A stretch of DNA of 64,000 nt from assembly GCA_013365325.1 (NCBI GenBank), contig JABVXV010000042.1, positions 296,866 to 360,865 on the forward strand, written 5' to 3'. The DNA is from Dipetalonema caudispina (taxonomy: Eukaryota > Nematoda > Chromadorea > Rhabditida > Onchocercidae). This document shows positions 13,196 through 24,800 of this stretch, piece by piece. The position numbers and the translations under genes are program-made. Numbering within the stretch: the stretch's first letter is position 1; the number at the start of each line of letters is the position of its first letter. The notes under the pieces are model-generated. The model was not told the DNA's origin and searched no databases. It saw only the letters and a list, made by a program, of their open reading frames with translations.

Positions 13196-16100
13196 ATGAA
13201 TTCGAAAAATATGAATTTTTCACTAAAAAACGATTGGCTATTAAGGAGTGTAATAGAAATTACGAAATCGGTTGACAAATACAAAAGTGATGAATCCAAG
13301 AGGTATTTGTTATTAACTACTAATTGCTATTTTGAAATAACAAACTATTCATGCATATCACCGTTAGAATATCAAGCAAGCTAAGATAAAGTGTACAAAT
13401 GCATAAATTTTATTTGATGACAACTCACTTTCTATTGTAACACTTCTGATCACTAAGTTTTTTACGACCTTGTAATGAACCGATCGAAGCCGATAGTTGA
13501 TCAGGTTGAAGCTGTGATCTTCTTCAAAAGGTAGATAAACGGTAATGCAATAAACTGAAGGATCAGACGGAGCACTACTAACTTGATCATAGAATATTAA
13601 TTGCTGAAAACTTGAAGTCCAACATGTTCGGAAAACATGCAATGATAGCAATACTGGTTGAAGAATTCCTAGATTACAGTTAAATTCTATGATGCCTTAT
13701 TCTAATAGAATTTGATCTCAACATTAATTTCACAATTTTACATTGCAAATTAATTTTTTAGGATTTCAGCAGGTGCAGATAAGAAGCATAAAAAGAAACA
13801 TCGTAAGTCGAAACATAACTATAAAAGCTCGAGAAATAAAAAACATCAAGAAAGAAAGGAACTTGAAGATTTGAAAAAGCTAAATGACAAACAAAAAGAA
13901 ATTCCGGATATAAGCGAAAGCAGAAATAAAAAAATTTCTCCAGATAAAGTGACGAGTAAAAAGAGAAAGTCAGAGTTACCTACAATAATTAATCATTTGG
14001 AAAATTTTCCTCATAAACCCAAAGCAAAGTACAGTAAATTGAAAAGTATGAGTAATGATTTGGTTGGAAAGAAGACTGGAAAAAATAAAACGAAGAGCAA
14101 CTCAACAGAAAGTGAACTAAGACGACCGGTGCAAAAGTATCATGACAAAAGGACTCTTAGAAAAGGTTGCGAAGAAAGATATTTAAAAAAAAAAAAAAAA
14201 AACCCTTTCCGAACAACTATGAATACTTTATGTTACATCCAAATATATACTTTATCTAATTAGATTACATTATATTAATTATACCTATCCCCACCATTCC
14301 CTTCGTAATCACAAATCCGTTTTTCCTGACAACACATAATCATGTTTTTAAATGTTTAAGAAATTGGAATTTCTCTTGAACATTTCCATAAAGTGATTGT
14401 GATTTGCTAAGCTTTTTCAAGACATCTTACACATAACATTGTGAATAGTTCTGACTTTTTTCACTTTCTAGGCATTCAGGAGAAATCAAACGATTCCTCC
14501 AAAAACATAATGAAAGAGGATAAAGGAAAATCAGATTCAAGAATCGATATGGTAAGGAGAACGGAAGTTGAGAGTGGAATTGAACAAGATGTAAAAAAAT
14601 TTGTTGAATCGAGTTCTAACAGCAGCTCAATGGAAGATTCAGGAGAGCAGAACAAATTCAAAAAAGAAAGGATAAAGAATAAGAAGTCAGAAGAAAAATT
14701 GACAAAAATTAATAAAGTTCTCGAGAAAATTCCGGATAAGGATAAAGCAAGAAGAACAACTGTGGAACAGAATGATGTAAACAAGTCCGGTGAAAATTCA
14801 GGAAGTACCAGTGAATCAGGAAAAGAAGAAAAAAGGGAAAAAATGAAAGCAGTAAGTGAAAAAAAGAAGAGGGATTTTAAAGTCTCCGTTGAATCTGGGA
14901 AACCATCGGGAAAAATTAAAATGAGGAATCTGGCTCTAAAGGAAAAAAATGGAAGTATAGATGGAAAAAAATCCAAGAGTGTTAGCGAATCAGAAAAAAA
15001 GGAGAAAAAAGAAAAAAGTAAAAGTAAAAATGGGAAAACAAGAAAGCTTTCTGAAAATCTTTATGCATCTGAAAAGGATAGAAATAAGAAGAAAATCAAA
15101 AAACACAGAAATACTTCGAAAAGTACGGATGAACGATGCGAAATAAAGAAGCATAAAGCAAAGAAACTAGAAAATGAACATATTCATAAAGGAAATAAGG
15201 ATTTTATAGAAAAAAATGACGGTGACTTTAGTAATAAAATAATTAAATTAGAGGGACAAACGGAGAAAATTCAAGAAACAGACATGAAAAAGTCTAAAAG
15301 TAGTAATAAAATTAGTTTTGATAAAAAAATGAAACAAGCAGATGCAATTTTAATGTCAGGAAGTGAAAAGGAGAGCAACGAAGCAAAAGGTCAGGGAAAA
15401 CTGAACTCCAGAAGACAGCCTGGAACAATGCTTCTAGAAGATCGAGGAAAAGATGACAAGCCATCGGATGATATCAGGGTCACAAGGCAACCCATTTCGA
15501 CCTCTGCAGCATTATCAGGTAACAGTTTGGTTTCATTAGCTTCACCATTAACACCAATAACATTCCCAATCAAAACAGTTCTTCCCCGGTGAAATCGAAT
15601 ATTCCAATCACATTTGAAAAGCCTCTCGCAACAGTTATGCCAATTACAGAAAGCGAAATATCTGACGACAGTAACGATGAGACCGATGAGAAAGCCGATC
15701 CGATCGATGAAGAAAAAAAAGAAAATATGGTAAGAACAAAAATGGATATTAGTCCCAAGAAGTATAATATGAAGATAAAAAAAGATTTCACATCAACAAC
15801 TATACCTGAAAATGATGGGATGCGTAGAGATCACCGAAAAATTATGCATGTTTTTATTCAGAAAAAGAGTGAAGTACACGATATGGCAATAATGCCGAAA
15901 GAAATCCGAAATGGAACGAATAAAATTGAGAAGACAAGCAGCAATATTGCTCAGGGAGCAGGTATTACGTCATCATCTGAATCAGAAATTACGGAAGGGA
16001 CAAAAGGGTCAACAGCAGCACTGATTATAGGTAACAAAATAGATTCAGAAAGAAGTAACAATGCAAATCTAGGAATAATGAATAATTCGAGCAGTTCAAC

Positions 16101-17703
16101 GAATATGGCAGAATCAGAATTATCAGAAGAACCGGAGATGACGAATAAAATCAAGAAGAAAGAAATGATTAGTGATGGTAGCTCATCAAATGTGGCTTTT
16201 TCTTCAACAAATGCTTCAACAAGCAGTGGTGATCAAGATGCAATTTCTAGTATGACATCAGAAGTGTAGGACATCATTAAAATTATAATTCATTATAAGC
16301 AAAATAAAAATTAGTGAAGAGTAGAATTTGTTGCATTAATTGGGAATGTTTCAGGATTCCTGATGAGAGACGAGAGCGAAAAATGGAGTTAAAACAGGTA
16401 CGACTATCTTTGTTTTTCTTCATCCATAATTCTTTAGAATCTCCGACGTTACTTTGATTTGCAATTTCCTTCATTTTTATAGCTAAGAATTGTTTTTGGA
16501 ATACAAGTCTATTTCATTTTACTTCTTCAAAATATTCAGGACTTAAAACATGTGGAGGATAGCAGAAAAACGACAATGACCGCAAATCCTTCTGACATGA
16601 AGTAAATTCTTCTTTTTTGAACAAAGTCGTTTCATTAAATTATTTGAAAACCTTTTTTTTTTTGCATTTTTGAACTGAAAACAAACCATCGTTCAAAGAT
16701 GGTGAATTTGATGGAATTTTGTATGCTTGATAAGCAACATATTGTACCGTATTCGATATACAACAATCACGTTACTATTAGAAAACATGTTTCATTAATG
16801 GATCGATAATTAATAATGATTTTGTTATGAAATCCTTCAGATGCAAGTTGCAATTCCGTCATTTTTCTGATTAAAAAAATAATTAGAAACAACTTTGTTC
16901 TTCATCTGATAACTTCATAAGCTTTCTCTTTAAAAGTTACTGAATTTTAGCACTGAAACAGAAGAAAATGAACCAAATGACCGGTCATATGTTGATGGAC
17001 TTGCACAAATTCGAACAATTCTAGAAATTTATGGTATGGAAGAAGAAAAAAAAGTACGTAATACTTATTATCAAATCAATTCACAAAGGAATTAGGTTAG
17101 AATTTATTTATATCGTCTTGAGTGATATCCCAATATGATATGCAACATTTATAGCATATTGATTATCAGTTTTTGTTGGAATCTAAGTTGACCTGTGGAC
17201 ACTTTAATAAAGAATAGCCTATTCAACAGTGAATTACTTTGTCCATTACTTCAGGAAGCATTTAACAAGTTGTTGGACGAAGATGTAACAATGAGTAAAA
17301 AAGAAATTACTGAAAATTTGAGAAAAGCAGTTTGTGATTTACCAATGAATACAGAACTTCTTGAAAAAGTCTGTCTTTTTTTTTTGAAGGATTATATTCT
17401 AGACTTTTTAATTTAATTTGCTTGGCCTATCTATTTATTCATTGAGATAACAGGAAAACACTAATCACTTTTAATGGTATCGCAAGGTGTAGAAATTATA
17501 GCAGAATGCATTTTACAGCATGCAATTAATATATTCCCATTGTACAGGTACTCAAGAAAATGCGAAACAGCGATTTGCTTAAGAAGGAGGAACATGAAAT
17601 GTTACAAAAGAATTTGGTACCACAAGCTGTAAATGAAAGTGTTACAATTGCACTACTTGCACAAGTGTTGCAACGGCAGAAACTCAAGAAATCAACTTCC
17701 TGA
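13196..17703 (+). CDS. Long Lys/Ser/Glu-rich protein (about 883 aa), probably nuclear, unrecognised
   Basis: Proposed exons: 13196-13302, 13762-14165, 14472-15518, 15650-16265, 16355-16397, 16540-16601, 16951-17053, 17255-17368 and 17548-17703. All junctions are phase-compatible and sum to 884 codons with stop. Residues 37 to about 700 are low-complexity, rich in Lys, Ser, Glu and Asn (for example KKHKKKHRKSKH), with many nuclear-localisation-like basic clusters. The last roughly 150 residues are ordered and helical: YVDGLAQIRTILEIYGMEEE, then a Lys/Glu-rich helical segment, then VTIALLAQVLQRQKLKK. I cannot name the family. Weak points are exon 1, supported only by splice phase, the 15519-15649 intron, and the exon 4/5 junction, where TAG at 16267 is either intronic or a true stop. 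An AATAAA follows at 17826. Confidence 0.65.
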
Positions 17704-17825
17704 CTTCAGTATCATATCATAAACATATTTCAGTCCTGATAACCACAAATTTAAAAATCCAAAGAGAAAATATCGTTGGAGCACATCATCACTACTTGAT
17801 TACTTCATTTCTAATTAACTTTCTT

Positions 17826-17831
17826 AATAAA
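17826..17831 (+). terminator. Poly(A) signal of the Lys/Ser-rich gene
   Basis: AATAAA about 120 bases after the stop codon at 17703, the first such hexamer downstream. Confidence 0.45.
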
Positions 17832-18024
17832 AAGAAGCAATATATTATAATTAGGCTACAACATTAAAGCTACATTTTAAATAAACGCAAAAATAGTACA
17901 TGGTAATATCATTTCCATGAAAAATGATGTCATATATAAAATAATTAAAAGTAAAATGAACAATGGCAGAGTTGAAATTGAGTCATTGAATGGACATTTT
18001 CTATCCATAACAAAATTCCCCGCA

Positions 18025-18028
<4 letters not shown>

Positions 18029-18065
<37 letters not shown>

Positions 18066-18073
18066 TATGTATG
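18029..18073. repeat. (GT)n microsatellite
   Basis: About 15 uninterrupted GT units (18029-18058) followed by degenerate ATGTGTGTATGTATG. It creates meaningless Cys-Val or His-Thr repeat ORFs on the two strands. Confidence 0.95.
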
Positions 18074-18807
18074 CAGGACAGCTTTATTTAGGATCATTGA
18101 ATATAAATTCAGATAGATTCCCATTTGAAACCTCTCACAAGTAGCACAATAACAACAACAATTTAGGTGAGTGCTTCCCTTCCTAACCATCTAGTAACGA
18201 AAAAGACCTTTGTTTTTGCTTACTCTATGGAACATCGTCGTTTTTGTTCTTAACAATGAGATGTCAGGAAGAGTCTACTAGGGTCATGGGTCATTTCTGA
18301 GCCTAGGTGGATGATAGCATGAATTTCAAACTACAATGGGAATATCCTTACTATTTTTAATGTTATGCAAATGGGTTAAATTTACCAATTCACACACTAC
18401 AAAATACATCTCTTCTTAAGCATTGATAGTTCTTAAACTGTTCTGTTCAGTACACTTTTCCATTTCACTAACTAATTGCTACATCATATCATGGTTATTA
18501 TTAGTGAGTTTCATAGTATTCCCTTTAGAAGTACTGAAATTTTGAGTATTTCAACTTCTGCTTCATATTAATACGTTTCTGAAATAATTTCCAACTTTCT
18601 AAGATGGAATGTTTTCTACTAAATAGGAGGGAGACATTTCTGATCAAACGATAACTTGCATTGCCTATTCTATTAATGTACTAGAAAGGAGAGGGGAGAG
18701 AAGAGGTTGTATCATTAGTAACAGTTAGGAGAAAATTATAACCAACGGTAAAAGTGACCGCTTTTTTTCTTTCTATAACCAGGAAGCCAGCAATTATTTA
18801 CAGGATA

Positions 18808-21800
18808 ATGTTTCCGGCATATGATCGAGATTCTCCTCCACGTCATATTGTCCCACCTGATGAAGACAACGATTTCAGTGGTCGTTTTGGTTCTTTTGCT
18901 TCGAGATCAAAGAAAAAAAATGAAGATAAAGACCAACGGAGACGAGAACGTCAGGAAAGAAAGACGAAAGAAAAAACGAAACGAAGAAAAGAACTTGAAC
19001 GAGAACGGATATTATCGCAGCATTCCATCAAAGTACCGTTATTTTGGTCCTTTGCAAATTAATGAGAGAGCTGAATTGTGGCGGAATGATTAAAAGGTGG
19101 TTCATATTAGACAAATTAAAATCCTCGTGATTGGTTCATTAGGTATTATTGAAGTAATGGAGGTGGCAGCGCATTATCTAGAACGATAATTTCTTTTAAG
19201 AGATCGAGGCAAGAAGTAATGCATATACTTATTCAATATTAAAGTAACTCCGGAATCTTATTATACTTTTGGAAGAGGACAAGAGAAGGATAAGGATGAG
19301 GTAAAATATAATAACAGAGACTATTTATTCTTTCTGTGTGCGATCATCCCATAACTTTGTTTTTGTTGTTGCTATTATATCAGCAGCATGGTTGAGTTTG
19401 AGCATGTTTCTTAAGTAAAGGGGAAATAAAAAAAGAGAAGTTGTCAGGAAGATAAATAAAGTGAAGGAAGAGAAGAACAAGAGTGAGAGCTTTTAGACAA
19501 AACTAGTTACTTTGTTGAGGTATGTAGAACGATTTATAGATAGTAACTGTTTCAGCCGCAAAGATATAAAATTCAAGTATGTAGAAATCAAATGTATAGC
19601 TGTTGAATTACTTTACAGATGGTCGGGATCAATTCGGATGATGAAAGTGATATAGAAGTACCGGTAGACATTATGCCTGTTGTAAGTATGAAGCAAAAAA
19701 GAAAGTCAAAGCATTCATCAAAAAAAAAGAAGAAAAAACGACGCAGACGATCCACTTCCTCATCATCTTCATCTTCTAAATCGTCATCGAATTCATCCCA
19801 AGACAGCAACAGTTCGAGTTCAAGCGAAAATAAATATAATACTCGACCTTCAGTCCCGCAAATACTATGTGTTAGTTTTAGACCTGTGGTTCTCCGCAGT
19901 GAAGCTTATTTTTTATTTCTTCAAATCATCGGTTCAACTGATACCAAGATTTATTTATCTCGCTAGAACATGTATTAGTGAAGATAGTACGACGATGCCA
20001 GTCAAACATGACCATATATATGTTTTCGAAAATTTACTTAAAAATTGCAGTTATCGAAGACCTCTATTCTACCGATGATTCAAAATCACGTAATTTAACC
20101 TGTAAAATTAGTTGATATTGTCAGATTGTGATGCAGTTGCAGTTTTCAATTTTTTTCTGGTAGTTCAGGCTAATCAGCGATGGAGCTTTATGACGGAGTT
20201 TGATCCATCTAACGCGAGATCGTTCATGGTGATGGATTTAAAAGGTGATCGTTCCAATATACATTACGAATCTTTATACAAGGGCGACGTAGCACAGTAT
20301 GGATTTCTATTGAAAAAAGTTCTTGGTGGTGATGAAATTCTTGAAAGGTAAGTTTTGGAATAATTACCTTCAAATTGTAATTATTGACTCATTACGTAAT
20401 CTACTTAATAAGAGAGAGAATTTGAAAATAAAGTTACGCTGTTTTATTGGGCCATTTTAATACTTTTCCTAGTATAGCTATTTGTGCTAGAGATAGCTGG
20501 AATTCATAAAGCTGATTTCTTACCGTTTCTTTTTAAAGAAAATATATGTTATAGTTTGCAGGTTTCGTTTTGGCACTCGTGAAAGGAAAGATAGCTTTCA
20601 AAGATACTTCAGTGATAAAGTTAGGAAAGCCTGGAAAGAAGAACCAGAGCGGTTATGGAGGAGAAAAGAATTAAAGCCTTTTACAGATTACATTGAACTG
20701 TCTAGATTTGCTTTGTCGGAGAATGATTTGAAGGTAATGCCATTTTGTTGTAATTATATTGCTTCATTTTCCAAGCTTTTAATATTCTTGTGAATTTGAC
20801 TTCTAAAATTAAGGATGAGGATGGAAATTTGAGCCTGGAAAAGTGTAACGCAGTTCAAGGTGGAAGATCCTTAATCGAGGCGACCCCAGAAGCAAAAAGT
20901 CGAAACTATAATGCAGAATTAGGAAAAGATCGATATAATATTGAATTGTGGCTGAAGTTCTTAGCAGTTCAGGTGGGAATTATTATGTTTATATTTTTCT
21001 GCTTAAATTAATGTGTTTGGTTTCTCTTTATTGACCATTTCCGGATCACTTTAAATACCGCAATAGTCATTCTAATAACTATTTTTTAAGGATGAAGTAT
21101 TTTTGGCTCAGGACAATCTGGAAGGTCGTAAGAAAACAAGGGAAGAACGGCTTACAAATCGTGAGCTCTTGGAACGGAAAATGAGCATCTTGGACAAGGT
21201 AATGGATTTGATGTCTCGTTGCTATTTACGAATAACAATTTGATGTATTAATCTTAGTTTATTATAAAATGTTGACGGAGGTTTATGTGTGTTATAAAAG
21301 TTAAGATTTTTTATCAAGACAAACGAGGCTTTATTTTTGATTAGAAAAAAGTTCACATAAAGACCCTTTCACGTTTTTCTTTTCGTTTTATGAGTTGTAA
21401 AAGATTTACATTACATGATATACTTTCACATCAGAATATATCCCTTTCAAAGACGATATAATTGCAGACATTTTTTTGCGCTTTCAGGCTATTTCATTTA
21501 ATTTCAACTCTGTGAAACTTAAACTAGAACGACTGAAAATTGGAATGCATTTATGGGAGGAGAATGTCTTCAATCGCGAAATTAGAGATGTTAGCTTCTT
21601 ACTCTTAATTATATTTCTTATTTTTAAACAACTTCTGTTTTGCTATCCGGTAAGTATCACATCTCTGCTTCATTATCAATAATTACTTTCAACACTCTAT
21701 GATTATGTGTCAAGGTGGAATTCAAACATGTCAACGATCCGGAAATGTGGAAAGGTATACTTGATCTTCTAGAGAATGACACGAGACGATTCAATCTTGC

Positions 21801-24800
21801 TAATCAGGTTTGTGCACTGATGATTTTGAAAAACCTTTATTGAATTGTGCTTAAAATGGATAAGCTTTTTTATATTATTGTGAAAATATGACAAATGTTT
21901 GCTATGTCTGACTGTATTGTTCATGTCTCGTGCAGTTATATATTCTCGTGCTAATGTCTTCCACGTACAAAGTTCAACTTTGAAGATTTTTTTGGTTCTC
22001 AGACTTTTTTTATCCAATGTTTCAGTGTATGAAAATGAAAGTATGTTTGGAGAAACTTAATGAAATACGTAGCGGTAAATTACTGTCACATAGAGCACTT
22101 CCAAACACTGAACAGTTCATGGCATCAGTGATCCTTCGTAGAATACGTCTTCTGTTGAAATGTGGACATACTGAAAAGGTTATTATTTTATGCGAATTTC
22201 GACTGTTTGGATTTCTTCTCAGCAATTCTCTGTCAATTCAATTTTCCTGTAAGTTTTCATTTATATATATATATATATATATATATAATTTGCTTACAAA
22301 GGAGGGGGAGAAGGGAGAGATGAGTGGAAAGGAATAGGATAATTACACCATTGTTTTCTTTCTGAAAAAGTAGTGTTTATACGTTATAGGCTATTGCGAC
22401 GGCTCAAGCTATTTGTGAATTTAACTTATGCGTTCCGGAATCATTTAAAAGTGCGGACTTGGAAGATAAACGGAAACTTTTTGAAGCTTTCTGGGATAGT
22501 GGAATTGCACGTATCGGAGATGAAGGCGCAGAAGGTTTAGAAATCTGATTTTGCTTTTAATTTCATTTTCAAACTGCCTAATATTCAACGATATCAACGA
22601 CTTTCAATCATTTCCATTTTTAACTTTAGGATGGGCCAGATCAATTGAACATATAAAGAAAGGAACAGTAAAAACAGATCGGTCGCTGTGCGAAGAAGAA
22701 CAATTAGAATATGATAAAAACGAGGCGGAATTATGTAACAGAGTTGGCCCAAATGGTTTAAAATTACCTTATCGTCTAGTGTGGATAGAATTAGAACGTT
22801 TGCGTACGCAGTATCAATGGAGACCAATTAGAGATTTAGGCGCGACGGTATGTATCATTCAAGTATCTGGACATTAATGCAGTGGCTGGAGGCTTTTATT
22901 CTTTGCTTCTTTAATTCTTTTTGTAATAATTGTAGTTCGATGACAGAGAACGAATCGTGACATTTCAAGATATTGAGGATGTGCTGTATATGTTTAGCCA
23001 TCCTGTTGCGTTTGATCTTTTCTGCAATATTCTGGAAGAATTTGGAGCAGTGATATATGGTCGGGTATGTGAACATCTGCAATAAATCTTTAGTATCATT
23101 GAAGAACTAATAACTATGATTTTCTTTCAGTCCCATCTTCAAAAACTACTTGAATGTCAGGGTGCTGTAGGATTAGACTGAAGCGTTACTTGGTCAATAC
23201 AATCTGAACGAAGTACAATTGAGGCTTAACTGCACTGTAGTGGGGACATGAGTAAATCCTGATCTCTCTTGTAGGGGTCATGACATGACACCGAGTTTCT
23301 TATCCTTCCAATTTTTAAATTTTGATACCCAGAATACTTCAAAATTTTATACAGCAGGAAAATCATTTAAATAGCTTCTAAACTTATTAAGAAGCGAAAC
23401 AGTGGATTGTTAGAGTTTCGATTTTTTTCAGCATTCTATTTTTCATTATCTCGAGACTTTTGTTGCATCTTTTCAGAACTCAACTTTACCAGCTAACATT
23501 ATGCATGAATTTGCCATTTTCCCTGATCTTTCTCTACGACTTAGAAATTTCGATAAATCAATGAGCAGATTTTTCGAACTGGCTTCGAATTACATACAAG
23601 AAGAACGAGATTTACTGCTATCATCACAACTTCTCACGTATGTTTTACAGGGTGTTATCATCAGTGTTGTTAAATTTTCAGATCTTGTTCACTTCATTTA
23701 CTGGAGTTACTGGATTCATTGATCATCATCTTACTGTAAATTGAGCTTAGTTTGCATTTCCTTTCTATTTTATTTCATTTCTATAGGTACCAAATTAGAG
23801 CTCAGTGGGTACACAATATGAGTGGTAAATTCAAAACTTGTTGTTAGAAATAATCTTATCCATTGCACTACCGCTAAAGTCTTTAAAAATGTTGAAATCT
23901 TTTCTAAAGAGTCTGAAATCTTTTCTGTAAAGGAGCACCTTATATGCTCTTTAATATCATTAATAATTGATTTAGATATCTTAATTTTCTTAAAATGGAT
24001 GGTGAGTTGAACGAGAAAATGCGTTTAAAGAAATTTCGAGAAGAAGCAAAAAATATATGCCGTAGAAACAACAATGTTAACAATACCTCGCTGATGGCAA
24101 CATTCGCAGAAAAGGTATGTTTTTTTTTTTTTTTCGGTACTTCTGGTCAGGCTTCAACAGTTCAATTAAAAAGCAATTTCTTTACTTTAAAAATCGAATT
24201 CATTAAGATGGATGGCTTAGAAGAAAGTTAGAAGCGACAAGTAGTTATCTCTAGTTAGCGATATTATGTTTTTGAGTATAAGTCTAAATTTTTTATGTAT
24301 AGTTATTCTCTTTTTATGGATAGTTATTATTTTATGGTCTATGTTGACTTCTTTAGTTGTGTGAGCTAGGAGAAAAACATGCAGCGAAAGTTTGTGCAAA
24401 TAAATTCCTCACGGCGAATATGTGGAGCGAGGTTGAAATGGTACGGGCAGTTTCGCTGCTTCGTTTGGCTATTGTATGCATATCTGCAACTGATGACGAA
24501 ACCGAGAAGAGGCACCTTATAGCGAGTTTCATATGTGAAGGAAAGCCAATGGCTGATGTGGTAATTTTAACTTGGAAAAAGCTGCCAAACTATCATTTCT
24601 TGAGAATTTGAGTTGTTGCTTAAATCATCTTATTACTCAATAACTGTTTTTAAATGATTTTGACTTGTTCCTCAATTACTGATTACAGTAGCATTTGAAG
24701 CTGTTCTGCCATTTGGTAAGTATTATTTAATAAAACTTCATGGGCTGTATAAATTAACATGTTATCTAAATGACTATGCTCGGTATGCTTTGACGTACAG

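Larger units (their letters stand above)
17704..18807. other. Intergenic region with GT microsatellite; NRDE-2 promoter
   Basis: About 1.1 kb between two plus-strand genes. It contains a poly(A) signal, a GT microsatellite and presumably the NRDE-2 promoter. An acceptor-like TTTACAG ends 4 bases before the NRDE-2 ATG. Confidence 0.4.

Noticed and set aside
14476..14976. 166-codon minus-strand ORF rich in Phe, Leu and Ser
   Set aside because: It is the reverse complement of the Lys/Glu/Ser-rich coding exon; low-complexity purine-rich coding leaves its antisense frame free of stops.
15570..16154. Minus-strand hydrophobic ORFs opposite exon 4 of the Lys/Ser-rich gene
   Set aside because: Same shadow effect; no splice partners and no family resemblance.
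17917..18190. ORFs on both strands with Cys-Val or His-Thr repeats
   Set aside because: Translation of the GT microsatellite; meaningless as protein.
23822..24010. ORF in the NRDE-2 intron between exons 14 and 15 as a coding exon
   Set aside because: It breaks phase with exon 15; skipping it gives a continuous sequence resembling the NRDE2 family.
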